From: Elsinoe arachidis
Lineage: Eukaryota > Ascomycota > Dothideomycetes > Myriangiales > Elsinoaceae
Direction of reading: 5' to 3'
Assembly (NCBI GenBank): GCA_013372555.1
Contig: JAAPAX010000007.1
Location: forward strand, 2,604,001 to 2,668,000
Length of the DNA: 64,000 nucleotides
Below, one piece after another: positions 1 to 10,854 of the stretch (position 1 is its first letter; each line of letters starts with the position of its first letter). The position numbers and the translations under genes are program-made. The notes under the pieces are model-generated. The model was given only the letters and a program-made list of their open reading frames with translations, searched no databases and was not told where the DNA came from.

Positions 1-1437
1 CCTGTGGTCCTGCACCGTCCGGCTCCATTCGGCCTTCGATTGCATCAGGCTACACATATCAGGTCGTCGCGACTGGACTATCTGACCCACGCGGTATTGC
101 ATTCGACCGCAATGGAAATCTCTTGGTGGTCGAGTCTGAGCGTGGACGTATTTCTGCTCACAGTTTGAACACCGACCCAAACGGCTGTGTTTCCGTGACT
201 GATTCAAGAGACGTGACTCCAGATGGACTTGACGTGAGTCTGTCGCTAGCTTGAACAGATCATTGTTTCCTGACTTTCTCAGCTCAACCACGGCATTGCT
301 ATTAGCGAGGATGGCAACACGCTGTATGCGTCCAATTCTGGCGAGGCTTATTCATGGGAGTACAATACTGATGCTCGGACCGTCAATAATCGTCGAACCC
401 TTGTACAGAACATGACTGGCAGCGACCACAGTACTCGAACACTTGAGCTATCTCGCGCCGTGCCTGGCGTTCTCGTCGTCTCGTTTGGCAGTCAGAGTAA
501 CTACGATGCCTTAGCGACCGATGTTAGATCCGGAAGTGCGTCGGTCAGCGCCTTCAACATTACCGCTTTGGGCTCGGAACCATACACCTACCAAACAGAT
601 GGCACCATCCTCGGGTGGGGTCTTCGAAACGAAGTTGGCATTGCTGAGCATCCTGTGACCGGCGGTATCTGGGGCGTCGAGAACAGCGCTGACCAGATGG
701 TACGTTATGGCGTTGACATCCACGCCAATAATCCTGCCGAGGAGCTCAATTTCTTGGGCTACCTCAACGAAACCGTGTCTAGCGACCCCAATGTCGGCTA
801 TCAAGGCTCCAATTACGGCTACCCGTGGTGCTTTTCCGCCTGGGACACTGCCGACCTCCCGCAGAATTCTGGCATCGAAGTTGGCAACCAATTCGCAATC
901 TCTCCAGTCGATGCTCTCGGCAACAGGAATCAGACCGACGAATTCTGTGCCAACCGCACCGCCGCCAGACTGGTCTTCCAATCGCACATGGCACCACTGG
1001 ATATCAAGTTCAACAATTCTGCCAGTGAAGCCTGGATCGCTTTCCACGGCTCCTGGAACTCTCCCGATCCAGTTGGATACAAAATGTCCTACGTCCGCTT
1101 TAACGAGCAGGGTGAACCAGTGGAGCCCAGCACCAGCACAACCGCTGCCATTGACATCTTTGCCAATCAAGACAACAGCAAATGTCCAAGAGATTGCTTC
1201 CGTCCTGCGACCATGGCCATCGATGGGCAAGGCAGGATCTTCATGAGCAGCGACTCGAGTGGAGAGGTTTACATGGTCCGTCGTGCCGAGGGCAGCAGTG
1301 GCACCACGCCCAGCACGCCTAGCACGACTGGTGGAAGTGGTAGCACACCAAGTCCTACCGGCGGTGTGGCCAGAGTCGTGCCAGGTTGGTGTCTAGTGGC
1401 AGCCCTGTCATTGGCGGCTGTCATGGCTGGCATGTGA
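1..1437 (+). CDS. GPI-anchored PQQ-type sugar (sorbosone/pyranose) dehydrogenase, AA12-like, 5' end outside the window
   Basis: The gene is cut by the left window edge. Visible exons are 3-233 and 283-1437, joined by a 49-bp GT-AG intron (234-282) that keeps the frame. The product is the C-terminal ~460 residues of a glucose/sorbosone dehydrogenase-type beta-propeller. Family-like stretches are LSDPRGIAFDRNGNLLVVE near the start, GWGLRNEVGIAEHP, NYGYPWCFSAWD and AWIAFHGSWN. Proteins of this kind in fungi (CAZy AA12) are PQQ-dependent and oxidise pyranoses such as L-fucose or D-glucosone outside the cell. The last ~50 residues are a Ser/Thr/Pro/Gly-rich stalk followed by a hydrophobic tail ending at the stop, which is a GPI-anchor signal, so the enzyme is probably held on the wall or membrane. 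Substrate and cofactor are inferred from the family. Assignment to the sorbosone/glucose dehydrogenase fold is fairly sure; AA12 membership is less so. Confidence 0.75.
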
Positions 1438-1584
1438 GATCAAGTACAGTAATTGAGTATCAGAATGGATGTACGAATATTTTGTCAAGTGACCTGATCT
1501 GCACCAAGGTCGAATAATCTCACATGTTATTAGAATATCAAGTTCCTTCCCACCACCAACGCCTCGCCTTTGAAGTCCTCAAGC
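1438..1584. other. short convergent intergenic gap
   Basis: This gap lies between the stops of the dehydrogenase (+) and the multicopper oxidase (-). It is AT-richer than the genes and probably holds both 3' UTRs. No gene is seen. Confidence 0.6.
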
Positions 1585-3513
1585 CTAAGCCTCATCCGTG
1601 TTGTTGAAGTAATGATTCACAACCGGCACCTTGGTATTGCTCCCGTAAGCACTTCCTCCATAGTCCAAATACCCACTCGTGTACGGCGTGCTCGGGAACT
1701 TTGCCTTCAACTCCTTGGCCGACCCAAACACCCAAATCGTATTCATCCCTTGCTGTACACTGTCAGTACCACCACTATTATCCAAGAAGATATGTTCAAC
1801 TCACCACCGCATGCGCCGCAATATGACAATGCGCCATCCAAGCCCCCACATTCTGCTTCGTAACCCTCACCCTCCACGCCCGCCACCCCATCGTCACATT
1901 CGCCCGACTCGACACCCCATCATCCAAATACCGATACAACACCGTCGTGTCCCTCCTCGCCGGCACATACCCAGCCTGCGTCAACTTCCTCTCATTCTTC
2001 ACCGCGTTGTACGACCCGTTCCCGCCGCCGAGATCATACACGTGCTCACCGTGGATGTGCATCGGGTGCGAGTCAAAGTACTGTCCGATGCCCGCGTTGC
2101 CTTGCCAGACGATGTCGAGGACTTCGCCCACGCGAGCCGGGTAGGACTTGCTCGAGGGATCGAAGCCGCCGTTCTTCAGCGCGAGGTTGTAGTTGGGTGC
2201 TTTGTTGTTTTTGAGGACGGAGATCAGGTAGGGCACTCGGTTGGTTGCGGCGATGCGGTCTTCTTGCCAGGCAAAGTCGTTGGGGACCCAGTCTGCTGCG
2301 CCGTCCGGGTGGCCTGGTCCGGCCCATTCGCCGGTCGTGAGTTTGAGGGTCATGTTGATGAAGATGGTGCGGGTGACTTGGGAGAGAGGGGGGAAGGCGG
2401 TGCGGTAGGCTGGGGTGAGGGATTGGAGGGTGTATTCGAGGTAGTTGTAGGTGATGTTGGGGACTTGGACGGGGGAAATGGCGGGGACGGATGAAGGGGC
2501 CACGACAGGGGTGTTGAGGAGTTTGTATCGGAGGAGAGCGTAGCCGGAGGTGACTACGGGGCGGTCGCGGCTTTCGTATCGGATCCAGAAGGAGGTTTGG
2601 TTCAACCTCTTGAGCTCGGCGGCGGTCTTGGTCTTGAGGAGATAGCTGAACCGTTGACCTGGTGCGACTTGGATGTGGCTGACATTGGCGAGCTGGGTGT
2701 ATTCGCCGTCGGCTTCGATGACGCCCAGCTTCGAGTGACCCTCAATGACGGCTTTGACGATGGGAAGTGCACTCGCGCCCACTACACGAAGTCTGTATTG
2801 CTTATTTGGCTCGACGTCGATAATGTGCGGATTGCAGCTGCCGGACGAGTTTGAGCCTGCTGCGGTGCCGCTCTTACCATTAATCATAATCGCATCGGCT
2901 TCGCCAGGCCAGATGATAGGGTTGCCAGTAAGTTCTTCCACAATCACGTCGTCGGTCTTGCTGAAATAGGTTCCCACAACCAGAAGTCGGTCTGCGTCAT
3001 ACTTGTAAGGGGGCTGCTTGGGATCCTTGACAATGATTGCACCATGTGCGGTAGCTTGCTGGAAGCCAACGTGCGAGTGATAGAAGTAAGTTCCAGCATC
3101 ACCCTTGACCGGTCGTACTTCATAGTCGAAAAAGTTTCCAGCGGGGATTGGCCATTGAGCAACAAGTGGCGTGCCGTCTGAGAAAGGTGCAGTGCGCTGG
3201 CTCAGTCCATGCCAATGCTAAACGGAGAGTCAGTCGCTGATGGAGACAGATTGTTTGCAACACTTACGACAGTGAGGTTCTGATCCTCTAACCTGTTGTA
3301 TACCCGAATCCAAGTCGTCTTGCCCTCGTTCAAGCGGAGTGTTGGACCTGGAGACGTGCCATTGAAGACTACAGATACGCGCTTCTCACAAGCGATGTCA
3401 AGATTCTTTTGGGTGGCTTCTAGGACTAGATCAGGAACGAATGCTGAATCATGGCGAACGAGCTCGGCCAATGAAGCACCCAGCAGTCCAAGGAACGGTA
3501 GGAAGAGCTTCAT
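1585..3513 (-). CDS. secreted multicopper oxidase (laccase / ascorbate-oxidase type)
   Basis: Three exons on the minus strand: 3513-3268, 3217-1805 and 1752-1585. The introns are 50 and 52 bp, and the product is 608 aa. The first intron sits exactly before the first copper motif, so splicing creates NLTV-HWHG. All four copper signatures are present: HWHG (about 83-86), YFYHSHVGFQ (about 127-136), HPMHIHGEH (about 466-474) and HCHIAAHAVQGM across the last splice junction (about 545-556). The last supplies the type-1 Cys and a Met axial ligand. The start at 3513 was chosen because it gives a signal peptide (MKLFLPFLGLLGASLA); longer upstream reading is not needed. The family oxidises phenols, ascorbate-like substrates or Fe(II) while reducing O2 to water in the extracellular space. 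The HVGFQ context is typical of ascomycete ascorbate-oxidase-like enzymes, but the true substrate cannot be read. Family confidence is high. Confidence 0.92.
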
Positions 3514-4890
3514 GCCTTCTGTAAACGAATGACAACCCTCGCAATGACCAAGTAGAGAGATTATTTGGGCATATAAAATCAACCAACCTGTATAGACACA
3601 CCGTCGACAAGCATCTCTCGCTACCACCTCGACCCAGATGGTTCATCCTGACCAGCCATGTTGATCAATTTCCCGTGCTAACGCTGATAGTGCAAATTAG
3701 GAATCAATAGGCTGTGCGAGAAGACGAACGCCTTTGACAACGTTCGAGACAAGACGAGATGGCACAATGTCAAGAGCCGTCTCACGTGTGCCGTAACCTT
3801 GGCGGTCATACTGTTCTGTACTTCGGACATTTTGCATCCGTTCGGCGACGTTGAGCTGCCCATCGTAGCTGAGGAAGATTCGCCGACAAAGACAGCGGTG
3901 CACAGGTGTATGTACCCACTGTGTGCCAACCTTTGTGCATTGTGGCGACCTCGATGGACTCCGTGGGCAGGACTGTGTTGCCCGACAATGAGATGCAACG
4001 TGATGGATTCTGCTGACGATGTGACTTTGCGGGATGTGGCAAAATGTGTGTGTTGTAGAATGGTTAAACAGCTTCAGTAGAGGTTGGCAGAAGGGCCCCA
4101 TAATTTCTTGTTTCGGGGACCCCGCTCGACGTGCCGTCCAAGCAAATTTAGGCTTTGGTTGGCTGCCGTTCCTGCCCTTGCCCTCGAACTTCAGGGCCTG
4201 CCCTCAAACGTGTTTCCCATCCTTCACCAACGTCGCCGTTCCCTCCACCGTTACGAAGAAGCATGTTGCGGACACAACAGTGGCCGTTGAGAACCCACCA
4301 CGGCTCTGCAACGTTGAGAGGCTCTCGGCGACACGCTCATCTCGCTTCTTGTTCCTTAGTCTCTGAAGTGCGGCACATGCAAGCGACCGTCTCTGCTTGC
4401 ATAATCGTGAGAGACTTGCATGATCCATCAGTAGTGCGGCAGGTGGTCGTCACTGGAATATCTTCTTGATGTAGGTGGCTCTCATTAATGCGCGGCGAAT
4501 CATTATCCTACTCCATCACTGCTATAATCCATTTACATCAAGAGCAATCAGCAATGTTGGATAGAGAGTCCCTCGGGGATCCTCACCAAAGACCTCTGGC
4601 CTGTTCGCCCAGCCTAAAGAGTAGCCGCTGCTCTGAAACATTTTATTGGCCGTCAGATAAGGTCCGTCAGCAATAGATACAGTAGCGCTCGCTTGCCATG
4701 AGTCGTTGGAGAAAGAGCTTGCGCATCTCAGACACCGTTGTGAGCAACCAAGCTCGACCGCTCGAATCGTCCACGGCTGTGGCAATGCAAACAAACATCA
4801 TGTCTTTCGAGAAATTTTCTTACTTGATATCTCCACCAGGGTCAGGCAGACGCCATTCAGGAGAACAACCAGGAATCTGACAGTATCAAC
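3514..4890. other. 1.4-kb divergent intergenic region (oxidase / aquaporin)
   Basis: This is the shared upstream region of the multicopper oxidase (-) and the aquaporin (+). Several short open frames overlap here on both strands. None has family features, splice structure or consistent composition, so I treat them as chance. No RNA gene or repeat was recognised. Confidence 0.5.
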
Positions 4891-6048
4891 ATGGAGAAAT
4901 CCACGCCATTCAGCTCGGCCATCGTGTCCGAGGTTAATGGAGACCTTCGACAGAGGAGACTGCCTCCGGTCGTGGAGGAGCAATTCGCCGGTCGTCTCGG
5001 TGCCAATCAAGAATTCATTCTCGACAGACACGATGAGGAAGACAAGGATCAGCTCAAGAAACATCCCGATGCTGTATGGCGATACTAAAACTTGACCTAT
5101 CAACACCCTACTGACCACACCAGGCCCCAATCCACACTTTCAAGGACTCCCTCCACCTCGAGGGCTTCCTCTCCCCAGGCCTCTGGCGCATGGCCATAGT
5201 CGAAGGATGGGGCACCTTCCTCCTCATCTGCGTCTTCGGCACCACATCTTCTGGTCTGACCACGCTCAACATGTCCCAAATGGCTTCAGTTGCCTATGCC
5301 TCACTAGGCGGCTTCGTTGGGCTGATGATGTTCACCTACGCCCTCGGTCCCGTGTCCGGTGCCCATCTGAGTACGGCTCCCATGCCACCCCCTACAGATC
5401 TTGGCTAATAGCACCCCAGACCCAACCATCACAATGGCCACCTTCTTCGCCGGCCTCTCCACCTTCCCCCGAACAGTCCTGTACATCCTCGCCCAAACCG
5501 TCGGCGGCCTCGTAGCGGGCTACTGGCTCAAGCTCGGCATGGGTGACGCTTTCTACCCACATGGTGTCATCCCGGGTTGCACGGTGGACTCAAGTCTAGT
5601 CAGCGCAGGCGAGATGTTGGCATTGGAGTACATGTTTACTCAAGCTTCGATCTTCCTGGCTTTCCTCATTGGTTTGGACCCGAGGCAGGGGAAGACGATT
5701 GGACCTACACTCGGTCCGGTGCTGGTGGGGTTGATTCTTGGGTTTGGGACCTGGGTGAGCGCGATTGCCAGGCCGGGGTATACGGGGATGTGTAAGCCTT
5801 CATCGCCATATTATTCACTAGCAGTACTGATGCTCTCAGCTTTCAACCCAGCTAGATGTCTCGGCATGATGACGGCAAAGGGCGAAATGACGAATCACTG
5901 GGTCCATTGGGTTGGTCCGTTGGCGGCGACCTTTTTCCATGGTATTTTCTACCATTTCAATCCTCCTTGGGCTAGCGAGGAGCCTCTCTTCGGGAGGGCG
6001 TTGGCGTTCTTTGGGCTCTGGCATGCCCCCAAAGATTCTCAGGTCTAG
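4891..6048 (+). CDS. aquaporin / aquaglyceroporin (MIP family)
   Basis: Four exons: 4891-5073, 5124-5370, 5420-5791 and 5840-6048. The introns are 48-50 bp, and the product is 336 aa. MIP channels have six membrane helices plus two half-helices carrying NPA boxes. Here the first box is read only after splicing: the Asn codon is split by intron 2, giving GAHLNPT. The second box is FNPAR, just after intron 3. An N-terminal hydrophilic tail of ~75 residues precedes the first helix (WGTFLLICVFGTTSSG). The first box is NPT rather than NPA, a change seen in several fungal MIPs. The channel would pass water, glycerol or other small neutral solutes across the plasma or vacuolar membrane; specificity is not decided here. 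The gene is convergent with the glucan lyase, with stops 305 bp apart. Confidence 0.9.
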
Positions 6049-6353
6049 TTTGCTTATCTAGTAGGTGACATGTCGATATGACAGAGCGCTTTGTAGTATT
6101 GGAGTTGTGGTGTAGGCGAAATGAATGGTTGTTATGAGCATGATTTCATCGTCCTAGGTACAAGAAATCGTGAAGATCTGGTGGCTTTCCGGCATAAGAT
6201 CAAGCGTGAGGTCTGAGTGCAATGTGCCTATGAACCGTTGAACTGCGCAGACTCAACAGCAGCATTATCGAACCAACACGACCAAGTTATACAGACAGAA
6301 CACATGAAGGGTGCAACAGGATACGGTGAAACAGCATGCATTCAATCTCCCCT
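6049..6353. other. convergent 3' intergenic region
   Basis: This lies between the aquaporin stop and the glucan lyase stop. It probably contains the 3' UTRs of both. No coding or structural feature is seen. Confidence 0.5.
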
Positions 6354-9300
6354 CTACCTCCCCACAGTAGCAAAGTGATCATCATCCTCATAAGGCACCG
6401 TAATCACCAAACTCTTCTGCTGCCCCTTCCCCTGCGTCGGCACCTTAACCACCGTCGCCCTCGCCTTCTGATCAAAATACGGCTTCCCCACGGCCTCCGC
6501 CCCCTCGACAGTCGCCAATCTACTCTCATCCACCCTTGTATTCGGATCATGCCAGAACACCACCGTGAACGTCTTGCCCACATCCCTCTCGACAAAGGGG
6601 TACTTGTCCCACGTCGTCTTGATCTGCAGTCTGCGCTCGAACTTGTTGGCCGTTGCGCCGCGCTTGCCGACGCGGTGGATCGTCTGCGAGATGCGCACGT
6701 GGGTGAACTTGGAGCCGGCTTCTTGGTCGCCGAAGGCACCGCGGAGGCGCTCCCGGCGTAGGGAGCTGGTGTGGCCGATTTCGTCTGAGCCGGCGAGGTA
6801 GGCGTCTTCGGGGGCGGAGTCGCGGGAGACGCCGTCGTCGAGATACATGTCGTAGCACTGGGAGTGTTAGTTGGGGTTAGGGATGATGGAGAGGGGAGAG
6901 GTGACTTACGTAGGGGCGTTCGATTTCCTCGCGGGCACATTGGCTGCGACCTGGGTAGACATGGAGCGTGATCGGGGTCTGGATGTTGGCTTGAGCTGGA
7001 TCGTTGCGGTCGGGTACGAAGCCGAGGACGGGAATCTGTGGGATGATGGCACCCTCACGGACGTACATGGGCGTAACGTAGGGAAGTTGCTCTTGAATAA
7101 GTCGGTTCTCCTCGTTGTGCCAGCAAGCATGGACTGAGGCAGTGTAGTGCACGTGCTTGCCGCCAGGAACCCTCCAGGTAAGAGGATCACCCAAGCTGTC
7201 GTCATTGTCGAAGGCCCGAAGGTTCAGCTGATACCAGTCGCTTGGAGCAGGTAGGTATACCTTTCTTCTGTCCCTGTGGTCCCTCTCCTTCATGACTGGG
7301 GCGTGGAGCAAGTCGTTGCCGACGAGGTACTGCGATCTGGTGAACTCCTCATTGGACGCGAAAAGACTGCCGTCGTATGGATCGGTGACGATCATTGCAC
7401 GAGCAATCGGCAGACCGTGAAGCAGATTCTCGAACATGGTATCGTACAAAAGCTGCATCAACGAGTATCGCAGTCGGATGTAGTACCTGACCACAGGAGA
7501 GACAGATCTGTAAAGACCGTACTCGCCGCCAGGGATCTTCATGTCGGAAAAGGCCGAGCTCTGTGCGAACTCGTCATATGCCCAAGGTTCTTGGAACATC
7601 TTTTTGCCCTTCTGGACGTAGTGGTTCCTGTACCAAGGAAGAAGCGAGTAGGCTACGTTCCATCGGACGAAGAGCTCTGGGTCACAGAATTGCTCACCAG
7701 TCTCTGGTGGCTCGAAGCCACCCACATCAGCACCTGCGACAGTGGTACCAGAAAGTCCAAGAGACAAGACTTGGGCGACCGAAATGTTGAAGAACTGCCA
7801 TGTCGAGCTGTTGTCACCAGTCCAGAGACCAGCAAATCTGTGAGCACCAGTGAAACTACCACGACCGATGATGAAGTTACGCTTGCCCTTGCGACTCTCT
7901 AGCTTGTTCAGACCGTGGTAGGTGGCCTTGTGAAGGTTGTAGCTGTAGAGTGACCAGAGCTCGATGGCCTTCTTCTTGACGCCTTGCAAAGATGGATCGC
8001 CTGACCAGCCGTCTGCATCGAGGAGAAGTCGGAAGGGGAAAGATTTCATGTCACCATAGTTCTGTCCGATACATGGACCAGTCATGTCTTGCCAGACGAA
8101 TTCGAGACCGGTCTCGAAGAGGGTCTTGTACTGTTGTCCCCACCAGGCTCGCACGGCCTTGTTGTTGAGGTTGGGGTAATGTCCTGGAGAACCCTTTCCT
8201 CCTCCGTAGTCGACACCTCCGTGGAAAGGCTCAAGTTTGTTGTTGAAGTTGTTGCGGAAGTCGTACGTGTCTTTGCCAAAGTTGAATGTCGCTCGTGTGT
8301 CAACGTCGCTTGGGTTCGTGGTGTACTTGTTACCCTTTCCGTACTGCACATAGCGAACGTGATCAGAATCAGTCACCGACGGGTCGGTCTCTCTCTGGTC
8401 CATGACGAAGTAGCCATTCTTGAGTCCTTCATTCAGGGTATTGTACCAGTCGCAAGGCACGTTGGCAACGACCGGAGTGATGTTTGTGCTGCACTTGACA
8501 CCTTGAGATCGGAGTCTCTTGAACATGGACTTGGGGTCCGGGAAAGTTTGGAGATTGATGGTGAAGGTGCGGTAGTTGTCCTGCATATCGACGTCGATGT
8601 GCATTCCGTCGATCGGATAGTCGTACTGCCTGTACTTGTCCACAGCACCTTGCACCTTCTCTTGCGTGTCGTATCCGTAGCATCCTTGGTGATATCCGAG
8701 AATGTATCGAGGCTTTAGGCGTGGACGGCCGACAATCGAGGTGAATAGACTGATGATGTCTTGAACATTGTCTCCAGCGAAGAAGATACCTGCAAAGGCG
8801 TTGAAGCGAGTCGCCATACGGACACAGAGCCAATCAAGGCGACCAATGTCCAAGCAGACTTGAGAGTAGTTGTCGACGAATGTAGCGACCTGGGACTGCA
8901 GAGACGGATTTGAGTTCACCTCGATGAAGTACGGATCGGAGTGATAGAGCGGTTCTGCGTCGCACTCTGGACCCTTGTCGTACACATTGTAGTAGCGCAT
9001 ATTGTCGAAATTGAAGAAGTTCATGAATGTCTGGTCCTTGATGAATTTGGAGCCCCCCTGCTCGCCAAAACCCATGTAACGAGCTGTGGGCGTACGCTCG
9101 ATGGAGAGGACTACAGCGCCGTTGCCGTATTGAAAGCCTCGCTCCTTGGTCTGCCAGATGACAGCCTCGACCTCTTCAGTTGGAGGAGTCCAGGCAGCGG
9201 TGGCTGCAGTCGAGCTCGGAAGCGCAAAGAAAGAGGGAGTAGCGCCGACAAATCGTGTGGCAGTTATCCGGAAGGGATCTTTCTGGATCCAGAGTTTGAC

Positions 9301-9777
9301 GCATGATGTTCTGACGAAGCCTTGCGGGTTCTTCGGCGCCTTCGTCTTGATCATCGAGGTCAAGATCAAGTGCTCGCTGTCATCGTCTGTGCCTTCGAGC
9401 TCAATGTCCCAGTCGATGTCTTCGGCGTGGTCGAGCTCTTGGATCATGTCTTTACCTTGCTTCCGGATAATAGTGGCGGTGTTGAAATCGGTAAAGGACT
9501 CTCCGCTATCGTGCCTTTCATTGAAGCGGATGCGCCACACGCGAGGCCGCATGAATTGGATGAGCAAGACAGCTCCAGTGTCGAAACGGAAGACACGACC
9601 GCGATGGCACACATCGTGGAGCTTGTTCTTCACGTAGTTGTCTTGCTTGGTGTAGCTGATAGTGGTCGGTATCTTGACCCACGGTGCATATGGTAGGTCA
9701 AAGTCTTTGAAGAAGTCTTCGGCCTTCTGAAAGGTGTAGGGATCGCGGTATCTCACCGCCTCCCACGAGTCTGTCAT
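6354..9777 (-). CDS. alpha-1,4-glucan lyase (GH31)
   Basis: Two exons: 9777-6910 and 6857-6354, with a 52-bp intron. The product is 1123 aa with no signal peptide, so it is probably cytosolic. GH31 lyases cut the non-reducing end of starch, glycogen or maltosaccharides by elimination and release 1,5-anhydro-D-fructose instead of glucose. The catalytic barrel is visible: DGMHIDVDMQDNYRTFT (about 390-406), FVWQDMTGP (about 560-568, predicted nucleophile D564) and GLWTGDNSSTW (about 650-660). WQDMT is the glucan-lyase form of this site; ordinary alpha-glucosidases usually read W-I/L-D-M-N-E. A wide N-terminal beta domain and a ~280-residue C-terminal beta region match the ~1,040-1,090 aa lyases of red algae and Pezizales. 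The neighbour across a shared promoter is a dehydratase that acts on the lyase product, which supports the lyase call over a glucosidase. The reaction itself is inferred. Confidence 0.88.
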
Positions 9778-10854
9778 CGCACAAGAATTGAAGATGTGTT
9801 TATTAAATTGTGTAGGGAGATAGTGGGGAGGTGGAAGGGATGATCCTGGAGCTCAAGGCAAGGAAAGGTCAAATACTACCATTCGAGTCTGAACAGACAC
9901 GACCACGTTGACAGCTCTCCCCGTCGCCAATCATTGCTGCCACTGAAACAATCGTCACTAGCTCCTTCCGAGTGCATTGCATCCAGCCAAGCGGTGATCG
10001 ACCAGACAACTGACCCGCGAGGATAACATGGTAGCGTCCGATGCTGGATTGAGCCATGCAAACGTTGGTCATCGAACGTGGCTGCCAAGGTGCCCTGAGG
10101 CGGGAAGGACGGAAGCATGAACAACGACTGAAGCTACGGCCTGAACGCGCGAGATACAGGAGATGAAGGAACTGGTTCACCGGCGCGTGGTAGAGGAGGA
10201 CCAAAAAAAAAGTCCAAGGGCGAAATTGGAAGTCAACGGTTGAGGTGTGAGCCGCGTGGGATTCCACCAAAACCAGCCTGAGCTTGAACCCTTGACCGAG
10301 GTGTTGCCCTTGCCCCACTCTGGGCAACTCCAGGTTCAGCTCGACGGCCGTTGCTTCCTTTCTCCAACATCTGCAACCTCAACTGCCCGGCTTCGGTCCT
10401 TTTGCTTTTCTACAGAGAGACATTCACGGATTCCATTCCGTGATAGCAACGCCTTCTGCCGCTAATAGCACTGTCTTGTACCGTACAGCATGAGTCGCGG
10501 AAAGAACATCTTCCAATCATTGCCAGATGCGGCTGACGCGACATGCCAATTACCGTTCGAACACGTTTGTGCTTCTGCATCCCTCGCAGGGCAAAGCATG
10601 ACCGTTGAGGGCTCGCCATGGATAGCTGCCTCGACAGGAGAGCTGGCGATCATCCCAGACCCCTGATTAGAGCTCTGACTTGGGGAGCTCCAGACGTTAC
10701 AGCACCAGCAGTATGATCCAGTAGGTGAGGACTTCTCGAGCTCCTCGTCCGTCATAAGTCCTCTCATCAAGCTTGTCTTTCAGTCACATCTACACACTAA
10801 TACTCTTTCTAATTCCTACAATCCACTTCTCTTCATAAAGACTTTGCCATAATC
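9778..10854. promoter_or_regulatory. shared divergent promoter region of glucan lyase and dehydratase
   Basis: 1,077 bp separate the two start codons and contain no credible gene. Two hexamers fit the fungal carbon-repressor CreA consensus SYGGRG: GTGGGG at 9823-9828 (+) and its complement CCCCAC at 10313-10318. Such hexamers occur often by chance, so a regulatory role is only suggested. A run of nine A residues lies near 10204. The arrangement would allow co-regulation of the two enzymes. Confidence 0.4.

Noticed and set aside
511..1230. 239-codon open frame on the minus strand
   Set aside because: It lies fully inside the sugar dehydrogenase on the other strand and has no domain or signal; a shadow of GC-rich coding sequence.
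4034..4469. Overlapping plus-strand open frames that might be a small gene
   Set aside because: Three frames are open at once, none starts with a signal peptide or domain, and no intron links them.
6354..9777. Reading the GH31 gene as an ordinary alpha-glucosidase
   Set aside because: The nucleophile region is WQDMTGP rather than the W-D-M-N-E form of hydrolases, and the partner gene acts on the lyase product.
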